Shown in pieces: positions 33,108-44,500 of a stretch of 64,000 nt of DNA. Each line of letters opens with the position of its first letter. The first letter of the stretch is position 1. The stretch is from Ascaphus truei (taxonomy: Eukaryota; Chordata; Amphibia; Anura; Ascaphidae): positions 7,232,908-7,296,907 of the forward strand of contig CM071569.1 in assembly GCA_036426205.1 (NCBI GenBank), written 5' to 3'. A model generated the notes under the pieces. It was not told the DNA's origin and did not search any database. It saw only the letters and a list, made by a program, of their open reading frames with translations. A program made the position numbers and the translations under genes.

Positions 33108-34938
33108 TGTCACACATTTCTCCATACAGCACACCTGTGTAAGGGAACATTACATTTCTCTATACAGCACACCTGCATAAGGGAACATTACATTTCTCTA
33201 TACAGCACACCTGTATAAGGGAACATTACATTTCTCCATACAGCACACCTGCATAAGGGAACATTACATTTCTCTATACAGCACACCTGCATAAGGGAAC
33301 AATACATTTCTCTATACAGCACACCTGCATAAGGGAACATTACATTTCTCTATACAGCACACCTGCATNNNNNNNNNNNNNNNNNNNNNNNNNNNNNNNN
33401 NNNNNNNNNNNNNNNNNNNNNNNNNNNNNNNNNNNNNCACACCTGCATAAGGGAACATTACATTTCTCTATACAGCACACCTGCGTAAGGGAACATTACA
33501 TTTCTCCATACAGCACACCTGCATAAGGGGGCATTACATGTCTCCATACAGCACACCTGCATAAGGGAACATTACATTTCTCCATACAGCACACCTGCAT
33601 AAGGGGGCATTACATGTCTCTATACAGCACACCTGCATAAGGGAACATTACATTTCTCTATACAGCACACCTGCACAAGGGAACATTGCATTTCTCCATA
33701 CAGCACACCTGCACAAGGGAACATTGCATTTCTCCATACAGCACACCTGCATAAGGGAACATTACATTTCTCCATACAGCACACCTGCATAAGGGGAAAT
33801 TACATTTCTCCATTCAGCACACTCTAAGCGGAACATTCACATTTCTCTATACAGCTGACACCTGCATAAGGGAACATTACATGCTCTATACAGCACACCT
33901 GGCATAAGGGAACATTATCATTTTCTCTTATTGAACAGCACACTGCATGAAGGCAGAACAGTTACATGCTCTATACGAGCACACCTGCTAAAGGGGAACA
34001 TAGTTCTCCATACAGCACACCTGCATTAAAGGAAATTAATGCTCCATACCAGCCAAACTGCACTAAGGGACATACATTCTCTATACAGCACCCGCACAGC
34101 GGAACATTGCATTATTCCATACAGGGCCACACCTGACACAAGGGAAATTAGAGTTCTCCATACAAGCACACCTGACAAGGGAACATTACATTTCTCTATA
34201 CAGCACACCTGACACAATGGGAACGATTACATTTCTCACATACAGGCACACCTGGCAAAGGGGAACTTACATTTCTCGTCATACAGCACACCTGCAATAA
34301 GGGAAACATTACCATTCTCCACAGCACACTCTGCATAAGTGGAACATTACATTTCTCCATACAGCACCCTGCATAAGGGAACATTACATTTCTCCATACA
34401 GCACACCTGCATAATGGGAACATTACATTTCTCCATACAGCACACTGCATAAGGGACTTACATTTCTACATTACAGACACCTGCATAGGGAACATTAACT
34501 TCTCCATTCAGCACACTTGCATAAGGGACAACATTCCATTTCTCTATTACAGAACCACCTGCCATTAAGGGAACATTACATTCCATTCATAACAGCAAAC
34601 ATTTGCATAGGGAGAATACATTTCTCATACAGCAACCTGCAAAGGGAACATTACAGTTTCTTATTACAGCACCACATGCAGTAAGGCGAACATTTATCAT
34701 TTTCTCCATTGACAGCACCACCTGATAAGGAACAGTACTATTCTCCATACAAGGCACACCTGCATGTAAGGGCACATTACAGTTCTCTATACCACACATG
34801 CACAAGAGGGGACATTGCATTTTCCATACAGCACACCTGGAGCAAGGGAAAATTGATTTCTTCCATACAGACACACCTTGCACAAGGGAACATTACATTT
34901 CTCTATACAGCACACCTGCACAAGGGAACATTACATTT
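33108..34938 (+). repeat. 38-bp satellite, about 46 visible units
   Basis: The unit reads CACACCTGCATAAGGGAACA then TTACATTTCTCTATACAG. Starts at 33130 and 33168 give a period of 38. Clean units with few substitutions (CTC/CCA, TGCATAA/TGCACAA) surround the gap. From about 33815 to 34870 the array is full of single-base insertions and deletions, and it becomes clean again for the last two units. A gap of 69 N lies inside, so the true copy number is unknown. Confidence 0.95.
33369..33437. other. Assembly gap (69 N)
   Basis: A run of N within the 38-bp satellite. Both sides are the same repeat in phase with identical units, so the real length is probably unrelated to 69. Confidence 1.
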
Positions 34939-35067
34939 CAGGATGCTGTTAATGAATAATGTGAGTAATGTTGCATCCCGGGCAGGGTCGGGCCTCTGCA
35001 GCCCAACTAGGGGATACAAGCCTCAAGTTTCCATTAATGATTTAATTACTGTGCAGCGCTAGCAGTG
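34939..35067. other. Short unannotated stretch
   Basis: AT-rich sequence with homeodomain-like TTAATGATTTAATTAC near 35034-35049. Too short to interpret. Confidence 0.3.
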
Positions 35068-35460
35068 ATTCAGAACACAGTGAATGGGAAGCCTGTGACG
35101 GGTCCAGATCCTCCTTAGAGATAACAGAACTTTATGCAGAATCTGCAGAGTACTGCAACGTTGGACATGTTTATTGTGTGCAATGTTCACCCCAGATGTT
35201 TTATCCATGTGTGCTCCATTTAATGCCTTTGGCATAAAACAGTGTACCATGTACACACACACACACATTATATATACATGGTACACTGTTTTATGCCAAA
35301 GGCATTAAAGGGAGCACACATGGATAAAACATCTGGGGTGAACATTGCACAAAATAAACATGTCCAACGTTGCAGTACTCTGCAGATTCTGCATAAAGTT
35401 CTGTTATCTCTAAGGAGGATCTGGACCCGTCACAGGCTTCCCATTCACTGTGTTCTGAAT
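35068..35460. repeat. Near-perfect 393-bp palindrome (186-bp arms, 22-bp loop)
   Basis: Left arm 35068-35252 starts ATTCAGAACACAGTGAATGG. Right arm 35275-35460 ends in its complement CCATTCACTGTGTTCTGAAT. By eye only about two mismatches separate the arms (TTTATTGTGTGC against TTTATTTTGTGC, and CTCCATTTAATG against CTCCCTTTAATG). The loop is a CA run followed by ATTATATA. Because of the symmetry, mirror-image frames occur on both strands (minus 35059-35286, plus 35242-35511); they share about 55 residues and match nothing I know. A transcript would fold into a long double-stranded hairpin. It may be a foldback transposon or MITE with very long ends, or a local inverted duplication. Confidence 0.9.
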
Positions 35461-35596
35461 GGGTATAATGGGTATAATGTGTATGTATATATATATAATA
35501 AATACAAATAACCAGACTTATAAAGAGTAGTGAAACAGTGAAGGCTGGAGAAAGACTGCAGATTACAATATAAAGGCATTAAGATCAATACTGTAG

Positions 35597-35774
35597 CAAT
35601 ATTTAAACCTGGAGGTTGCAGATTCCCAAGTTTAAATATCCAAAAAGTTTCCCATTGGGATAATATTCTTACTCGATCACCACCTCTCCACTTTAGAGGA
35701 ACATGTTCAAGTGTACTATATGGGTTTCCTGTAGGATCAGAGTGATGTTTCTGTTTATAATGAAGTGGGGACAC
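35597..35774 (-). pseudogene. Penelope-like retroelement fragment (C-terminal region)
   Basis: Read on the minus strand, this segment gives HHSDPTGNPYSTLEHVPLKW then a glycine pair, RVRILSQW and ETFWIFKLGNLQPPGLN. The pattern ET-FWI-x-L-x-T/N-L-x-P-x-GLN is one I associate with the C-terminal end of Penelope-type elements of fish and amphibians, near the GIY-YIG nuclease. The sequence breaks upstream (stop codons beyond 35774) and downstream runs into AT-rich DNA and the palindrome. No reverse-transcriptase core is present. It is a dead fragment, and family assignment from memory is moderate at best. Confidence 0.4.
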
Positions 35775-35953
35775 TATGAGATTCTCACCCTATAGTGATG
35801 TTCTCCCCCATTTTGTATTATCTTTTTTTCAGTGCTAGAAATCTCAGTTCAGACTCGGGGGGACCACAACTTTCCTTTGTCCATTCTTACTTATGCCTAT
35901 AAATATTACAGTAAAAGCCCCCAATAAAGGAGTTGTGTTACAAGGATATTATA

Positions 35954-37708
35954 TGTAACGGGTATTCCACCCCACCCAATCTCATATATAGTGTGGGTGA
36001 GTAGAACATGTGGTGTTACCGGTGTGGTGCGTATACCTGTAGGCTCACAGGAGGTCTGAGCCTCCGCTAATGAGAGCCTGGGGTGAATCCTCTGGAACGG
36101 ATCTTCGTTTACAGCGCCTCCACCTATGTAGGATTCTATGGACGTGTAGAATGACCCTACATAGGAACCCAATTAGAAACCACACACACAGTGATTATAT
36201 ATAACTACTTTACTTACAAATAATATAATAATAACTAGTGTCTCTCTCACGAGGAGACACTGACAGTGACGTCTCGCAGGACGTTTCCCCCACACTAGGT
36301 GATCCCACCCAGTGTCCAGTGAAACCCCCACACCCAATGTCCCGTACTCCTACGGAGATCGTGGGTGACTGCGCAGTCACTAAAACCTCTAGGCCTGTTG
36401 GTGCACTTATATATTGAGATACCTTCCGAGCACTCCAGATGCTCGGGACCGCAACTCTCTTCTCAAAGGGTCAGACGTCCGTCTGATCCTTTCCAGGTAC
36501 TCTGCCGGTGGACCCCAACGAGGGTCCCACCGCTCCACGGGAACTGCAACCGATCACGGCAACACCAACCGCATGGGAACAGCAACCGCCGCTATCAGCT
36601 TTCTGCCTAACTACTTCTAGAGTGACAGCAACCCTAACCTAGGGCCTGTCCCTGAGGAACCGCAACCTGGGATGGCTTGGGAAAAACTCCTAGGGCCTGT
36701 GGAACATTAATCTGCCCCCCCTTCCCCTAGCTACCCAGTCTCAACTGTAACTGCTAATCCTAACAGCCTAACGCACCTGCAGCCAACACTCAGCTCACAC
36801 TGTCAGCCTGCAGGGATCCACAGCACTTCACACACACTGCACGCACTGCGCCCAGCACATGCAGCGACACACACACAGACAGCTGCAATCACACACAGCC
36901 ACCTGGATCCCGTAGCAATCCACTACTAGCACACTGTGCCTATTTGCCAGTGCCCACAGCCTTCTCCGCTGTGGCACTGCCAAACCTGCACTTTACTCAC
37001 ACTAAGGGTGACCTCCCTATCTAGGGCCGTCCCTTATCAGTTACCCACTAACCTGGTGGGGAGTTGGGGCCTTACTTGGGATGTGGGGACCTTACTCGAT
37101 GCAGGAGCTGCACATGCTCTCTGCACCCTTCCTTCCCTCACAGCTCCCCAGCTCCAACTGACGTGACTCATGCAAAAGCCCGGGAAATGTATCTCTTTCC
37201 TCCAGGGCAGTCCTACAGCCCTATTGGCTCCTATCAAGCACCTGGTGCCTGCCTCGCTATGCCTCATGGGAATCGTAGTCCCGAGGCCCTTACTATAACA
37301 TTGGGGCCGCGTGCGGTCCTCCCCTCTGCCTACACTAACTCCTAATGGCCGCCTCAAGCTCTCCCTATGCTTCCCTACCCTCGCGCGACCTCCTAAGAGC
37401 TGCCTTAGCTCCCTACCCTTATCTGCGCATGCGCGACCTATCTGGGGCTCTCCTGCCCTCGCGCGCATGCGCGACTTGAAGCGCAATGGCGGCGCCCTGC
37501 TCTGCGGCCGCCGGGACCTTAAAGACGCGATCGCGGCCTTAGCAACGGCCCGATCGCGTCCCCGGCAACCGGCCGCAGGCAGGAGAAGCCGCGCTGCTCC
37601 CTGCTCCAGCCCCCACCCTTGGAAGCAGCCGTCGGGTTGTTCAGTACCCGCGATCGAGCTGCACCAGGGGAGGGGGGTCTCCAGGAGCTGCTGGGGACCA
37701 GGGTTACA
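35954..37708. mobile_element. 1755-bp TG...CA element with TATA duplication: solo-LTR-like
   Basis: The element begins TGTAACGGGTATTCC and ends CCAGGGTTACA, so it has the TG...CA ends of an LTR with a short TGTAAC/GTTACA inverted repeat. It is flanked on both sides by TATA (35950-35953 and 37709-37712). Base composition rises to strongly CpG-rich near the right end (CGCGCATGCGCGAC, AATGGCGGCGCC, GCGATCGCGG, CCCGATCGCG). No gag, pol or env coding sequence is present. The frame at 37037-37759 on the minus strand (240 codons) is open because of GC content and has no recognised domain. Best reading: a solo LTR or a short non-autonomous LTR-type element. TATA is a low-complexity duplication, so a different transposon class is possible. 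Confidence 0.55.
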
Positions 37709-38534
37709 TATAGAATGATCTTTATTTTGAATGAGTAATCCTGTTGAAAGTAGAGCCATTAATAGCTTTTATACTGTAACATAGATTTGTGTTATTGTTG
37801 ATGTGAACACCTCATTTTATTCTTCTTTCTGAAGCAAACTCTAAGACAATAAAAAAAAAGTTAGGTAAAACGTATGTACAGATATTTATATACACTTTAA
37901 ATGATAATCATGTCTGACTTTGGGATATATAAATCTAACATATGTTGACATTGCTGATTATTTTCAGTAATTTTTGTGCTTATGCAGAAGTCAAACCCTG
38001 ACTTGCCATGATCATGCTTCCTTGAGGTACAATATACCTTCAATATATTACATACCACACAGGAGGCCTCACATTGACTTAAATGTTAAGAATACGGCCA
38101 ATTTACCTTTAATAAAAGATCCTAACTGCTCCTTTATGCCCTCTGATAAGCCACTGGAAAAGTCTCTTCACACGGACGTAGCCAGCAGTAATACATAGAC
38201 AGGCGACTCGCTGTGTACCGTGATGCTATGTTATTCTCATTCTAAAAAGGAACATACAAAAATGGAGCAGGAAGCAAGTCTCAAACTCCGAAAGCAGCCA
38301 CTGATAACTGCAATGGGACCGACCTGAACTTCCTGTGGAGATTGTAGGATAATCCAGCAGCCAACATATATAGAGGTGCTGGGCTCCGAACTGCTTTTAA
38401 TAGACCTTGCTATTAAGTGCTTCAGCGCACTGGAGGACATGCCAGTACCCCTGTGTGTGTTTACATCTATCTATCTACATGTATCTATCTAGATTTAAGC
38501 AGAGACTTTCCTTACTGCTGGGGAAGGGTGCAGT
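37709..38534. other. Unannotated; short TCTA microsatellite
   Basis: AT-rich unique sequence with an A run near 37852-37860 and a (TCTA)n run at about 38466-38493, directly before the 40-bp satellite. Nothing else recognised. Confidence 0.45.
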
Positions 38535-41500
38535 AACAAGACCACAGCATCCTCACGCAGCAGGGAATAAGACTGCGGGGACCGCACCATCCCAACGCAA
38601 CAGGGAATAAGACTGCGGGGACCGCAGCATCCTCACCCAGCAGGGAATAAGACTGCGGGGACCACAGCATCCTCACACTACAGGGAATAAGACTGTGGGG
38701 ACCGCACCATCCCAACGCAACAGGGAATAAGACTGCGGGGGCCGCAGCATCCTCACACTACAGGGAATAAGACTGCGGGGACCATAGCATCCTCACACTA
38801 CAGGGAATAAGACCGCAGGGGCCGCAGCATCCTCACACAGCAGGGAATAAGACTGCAGGGACCGCACCATCCCAACGCAACAGGGAATAAGACTGCGGGG
38901 ACCACAGCATCCTCAACAGAACAGCAGGGAATAAACCGACTCGGGACCATAGCATCCTCCACACTACAGGGAATACTTGACTGCTGTGGACCGACAAGCA
39001 ACCCCACACAGCAGGGAATAAGACTGCGGGGACCCAGCATCACTCATCTACAAGCAGGAATAAGACTGCGGGGGGGCCAGCATCCTCACACCAGCAGGGA
39101 TAAGACCCTGCGGGGGCCGCACAATCCTCACGCAGGGAATAGACTGCAGGGACTCACCAGCCTCCCACGCTACACTGGAAATAATACTGCTGGGGACCAC
39201 AGCATCCTCACCCAGCAGGAATAACGCCGGAGGCCAGGATCATCCATCACAACTGCAACGGGAATAAGAACCGCTGGGTACCTACACTCCTCAACACAGG
39301 GAACTATGTACTGCGGGGCCATGCATCCTCACCCGCATGGATAACGACCGCGTAGCCGCAAGCATCCCCAACAGCAGGGAATAAGACTGCAGGGACCGCA
39401 GCATCCCACACTAGCCATACAGGTAATAAAGACCTGCGGGGTCCTCAGCATCCTCACACAGCAGGGAATAAAGACTGCGGGGGACCAAGCTCCTCACACA
39501 GCAGGAATAAGACTGTGGGACACAGCAGAGATCCTCACACACGGGACATAAGTACGCGGGCAGCAGCATCCTCACACACAGGAATAATGACTGCGGGGGC
39601 CGCATCATCCTCACACCGCAGGGAAATAGAACTGCGGGGACCACTACATCCTCACACAGCAGGGAATAGACTGCGGGGGCACAGCATCCACACAGCTAGG
39701 GATATAGACTGCGGGGAGCCAAGCAGCCCTCCACAGCAGGGGAATAAGATACTGCGGGGGCCGCACATCCTCACACAGCATGAATATGACCGCGGGCCAT
39801 TCCGACCCCTCAACTAGCAGGGAATAAGACTGGGGGACCACAGCAATCCTCACACAGCAGGGATAAGACTGCAGGGGCCGCAGCATCCTCACACGGCAGG
39901 GAATAAAGACTCCGCGGTGGAATCATCCCACACAAGGCGACGGCATACTCACCCTCCAGGCTAGGAATAAGACTGCGGGGACCACAGCATCCTCACCACA
40001 GCAGGGAATAACCGCGGGGACCATAGCAATCCTCACACAGCAGGAATTAGACCGTGGGGACCACACCGCAGATCCGCACACATCAGGGATAAGCTGCGGG
40101 GCCACAGCATCCTCACACAGCAGGGAATAAGACTGCGGGGGCCGCAGCATCCTCACACAGCAGGGATATGACTGCGGGTGACCACAGCATCCTCACACAA
40201 CAGGGAATAAGACTGTGGGGCCTAGCTTCTCTCACACTAACAAGGAATAAACGCGCGGGGCCCACAGCATCCTCACACTCAGATAAGACGGTTGGGACCA
40301 TAGCATCCTCACAACGGAATAAGACTACGGGGCCACAGCATCCTCACACAGAGGAATAAGAACGCGGGGGACAACATCCTCCCACTACAGGGATTAGACG
40401 TGGGGACCACAGCCATCCTCACACAGCAGGGAATTAGACTGTGGGACCACAGCATCCTCACACTACAGGGAATAAGACTGCGGGGGCCGCAACATCCTCA
40501 CCAGCAGGGAATAACTGCGGGGCCGCACATCCCACACAGCAGGGAATATACGCTGGGGCCCAGCATCCCACACAGTAGGGAATATGACTGTGGGGACCAT
40601 AGCATCCTCACACAGCAGGGAATAAGACTGCGGGGACCATAGCACTCCCACACAGCGGAACTAGACTGTCGGGGGACCACAGCATCCTCACCAAGACAGG
40701 GAATAAGACTGCGGCGGGGGCCATCAATCCTCACACAGCAAGGGAATAAGACGGGGACCATAGCAATCCTCACAGCAGGGAATAGACGGTGGGGACCACA
40801 GCATCCTCACACATCAGGGAATAAGACTGCGGGGGCCACAGCATCCTCACATCAGCAGGGATAATACTGTGGGGGACCAAGCATCCTCACACAGCAGGGA
40901 ATATGACCTGCGGGGACACAGCATCCTACCACAGGGATAAGACTGCGGGACCAAGCATCCTCACACTACGAGGAGCATTACACGCGCTGCGGGGGCCACA
41001 GCATCCTCACACAGCAGGGAATAGGACTGCGGGGCCCACATCCTCACTCAGCAGGGAATAAGACCTGGGGGCGCCGCCGCACCTCACCTCACACAGCAGG
41101 AATAAGTACTGGACCATAGCATCTCCTCACACAGCAGGAAATAAGACCGCAGGGGCCGCAGCATCCTCCACACAGCAGGGAATATAGACTGCGGGGCCCA
41201 CAGCATCCTCACACAGCAGGGAATAAGACTTGGGGGCCGCAGCATCCTCCTCACACAGCAGGGAATAAGCTGCGGTGGACCATAGCATCCTCACACTACA
41301 GGGAATAAGACCGCGGGGGCCAGCAGCATCCTCATACTACAGGAATATGACTGCGGGGACATGCATCCTCACACAGCAGGGAATAAGACCGCGGGGGCCT
41401 GCATAACTCCTCACACACAGAGGAATAGACTGCGGGGCCATAGCATCCTCACACAGCAGGGAATAAGACCGCGGGGACGCACCGCATCCTCACACACAGG

Positions 41501-44500
41501 GAATAAGACTGCTGGGCCACAGCATCCTCCCACCTACAGGGAATAGACTGGGGGAAACCCAATAGCATCCTCACATAACAGGGAATAAGACGGCGGGACC
41601 ACAGCATCCTCACACAGCAGGAATAAAGACCGCGGGACCACAGCATCCTCACAACAGCGGGAATAAGACTGCGGGGGCCGACTCCTCACACTACAGGGAA
41701 TAAGATGCGGGGGACCTATCATCCCACACAAGCAGGGATAGGACCGCGGGGACCATAGCATCCTCACACAGCAGGATAAGACTGTGGGGCGCACAGCATC
41801 CTCACACAGCAGGGATAAGACCGCGTGGGCCAAGCATCCTCAACTCGGGAATATGCCGGGGGACCATAGCATCTCACACAGCAGGGAATAAGACGCGGGG
41901 CCGCAAACATCCTCACACTACAGGGACTAAGACTGCGGGGGCCCATAGCATCCTCACACAGCAGGAATAAGAACCGCTGGGACCATACGCATCCTCACAC
42001 AGCAGGGAATAAACTGCGGGGGCCACACACATCCTCACACTACAGGAATAAGCTGTGGGGCGCATGCATCCTCACACTACAGGGAATAAGACTGCGGGGG
42101 CCAAGCATCCTCACACTACAGGGAATAAGACTGTGGGGTGACCATAGCATCCTTCCCACTACAGGAATATAAACTGGGGGACCAGCATCCTCACAACAGC
42201 AGGGATAAGACTGCGGGGGCCGCAGCATCCTCACCAGCAGGAATAAGACTGCGGGGGCCTCAGCATCATCCTCACACACAGCAGTGAATACGAACTGGGG
42301 GGCCGCAGCATCCTCACACAGCAGGGAATATACTGTGGGCACAGCATCCCAACACAGCCAGGGAATGATGCGGGGGCCCAGCAATCCTCACACAGCAGGA
42401 AATAAGACTGCGGGTGCCTCGCTCCCTCACACAGCAGGGAATAAGACTGCGGGCCGCAAGCATCCTCACGCAGCAGGGATAGAACTGCGGGCCCGCATCA
42501 TCCCACCAGAGGGAATAAGACTGCGGGGACCATAAAAGCCCCCCCCAAATCCTCACACTACAGGGAATAGACGGTGGGGCACAGCATCCCCACACAGCAG
42601 GGAAATAGACTGCGGGGGGCCGCACATCCTCACACAGCAGGGAATAAGACTGCGGGGTCCCAGCAGCATCCCTCACACAGCAAGGACTAAGAACTGCGGG
42701 GGCCGCGCAGTCCTCACGCAGCAGGGAATAAGACGCGGGACCAAGCATCCTCACACACAGGAATAAGACTGTGGGGACACAGCATCCTCCACAGCAGGGA
42801 ATAGACTGCGGGGAGCCATGCATCCTCACACAGCGGGAATAAGACGGGGGGAACCACAGCATCCTCACACGCTACAGGAACTAAGACTGGGGGGGGCGCA
42901 GCATCCTCCACAGCAGGAATAAGACGCGGGGCCGCAGCATCCTCACCAGCAGGGTAAAAAACTGGCGGACCAATCCCAAGACAGGGAATAAGACTGCGGG
43001 GCCACAGCATCCTCACACCGCAGGGATAAGACTGCGGGGGCGCAAGCATCCTCACAGCAGCAGGGAATAATCTGCTGGGGACACAGCATCCTCACACAGC
43101 AGGGAATAAGACTGCGGGGTGAGCCGCATCATCTCACACAGCAGGGAATAAGACGCGGGGGGCCAGCGCATCCCACAGAGGGCAAGCAGGAATAGACGCG
43201 GGGACCATAGCATCCTCACACTACAGGATATACTGCGGGGACCACAGCATCCCACACAGCAGGGAATAAGACTGGGGGGCCACAGCATCCTCACACAGCA
43301 GGGAATAAACGGCGGGGCCCGCAGCCTCACAAAGGTGCAGGTGCATGATAAGACTGCGGGACCATAGCATCCTCACCTACAGGTAGTGTGGAATAAGACT
43401 GCGGGGGGCCCAGCATCCTCAGACACATGCAGGAATAAGACCGCGGGGCCACAGCATCCTCACAGCAGCAGGGAATAGACCGCGGGGACCACATCCCTCA
43501 ACACAGCAGGGATAAGACTGCGGGGGCCCACTAGCTCCCTCACACACAGGGAATAAGACTGCTGGGGGCACAGCATCCTCACCACAGCAGGAATAAGACT
43601 GCTGGGACCATAGCATCCTCACAGCAGGGAATAAGACCGGGGATACCATAGCATCCTCACACGCAGGAATAAGACTGCGGGGCGCACATCAGCATCCGCT
43701 CTCACAGCAGGGAATAAGACTGCGGGGGCCCAGCATCCTCACACAGCAGGGATAACCTGGCGGGGACCATAGCATCCTCACACTACAGGAATAAGACTGC
43801 GGGGGCCACAGCATCCTCACACTACAGGGAAGATCTGTGGGACCACAGCATCCCACACAGCAGGAATAAGACGCGGGGCCGCACAATCCTCACACATACA
43901 GATAAGATGCGGGGACCAAGCATCCTCACACAGCAGGGAATAGACTGCGGGGGCCAGCATCCTCACACGCAGGATACCGGGGAATACACACACTACAGGA
44001 ATTAGACCGTGGGGACCAACTCCTCACACAGCAGGGGAATAAGACTGCGGGGCCTACATCCTCACACTAGCAGAATAAGACTGCGGGGCCGCATCCTCCA
44101 CACAGCAGGGAATAACTGCGGGGACCACAGCATCCTCACCCAGCCACAGGAAATAGACTGCGGGGGACCATAGCATCCCTCACACAGCAGGGAATCTGCC
44201 TGCGGGGACCATAGCATCCCTACTACACAGGGATAAGACTGGGGGACCACAGCATCCTCAACACACCCACACAGCAGGAATAAGACTGCGGGGGCCACAG
44301 CATCCTCACACACAGGGAATAAACTGTGGGACCATAGCTCCTCACACACAGGGAATAAGACTGCGGGGGCCACAGCATCCTCACACTCGGGAATAAGACT
44401 GTGGGACCATAGCATCCTCACACATCAGGAATAAGACTGGGGCGGGCCACAGCATCCTCACACACGCAGGGAATAAGACTCGCGGGGACCATGAGCATCC

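Noticed and set aside
33108..34938. Regular 38-bp repeats as a CRISPR array
   Set aside because: No spacers: the whole period is conserved. Context is a vertebrate genome.
35059..35511. Mirror-image 75- and 89-codon frames as a conserved gene pair
   Set aside because: They are the same sequence read from the two arms of the palindrome, so their similarity is not evidence of coding.
37037..37759. 240-codon minus-strand frame
   Set aside because: Lies in the GC-rich end of the LTR-like element and runs out past its border; no domain, and an overlapping plus-strand frame is also open.
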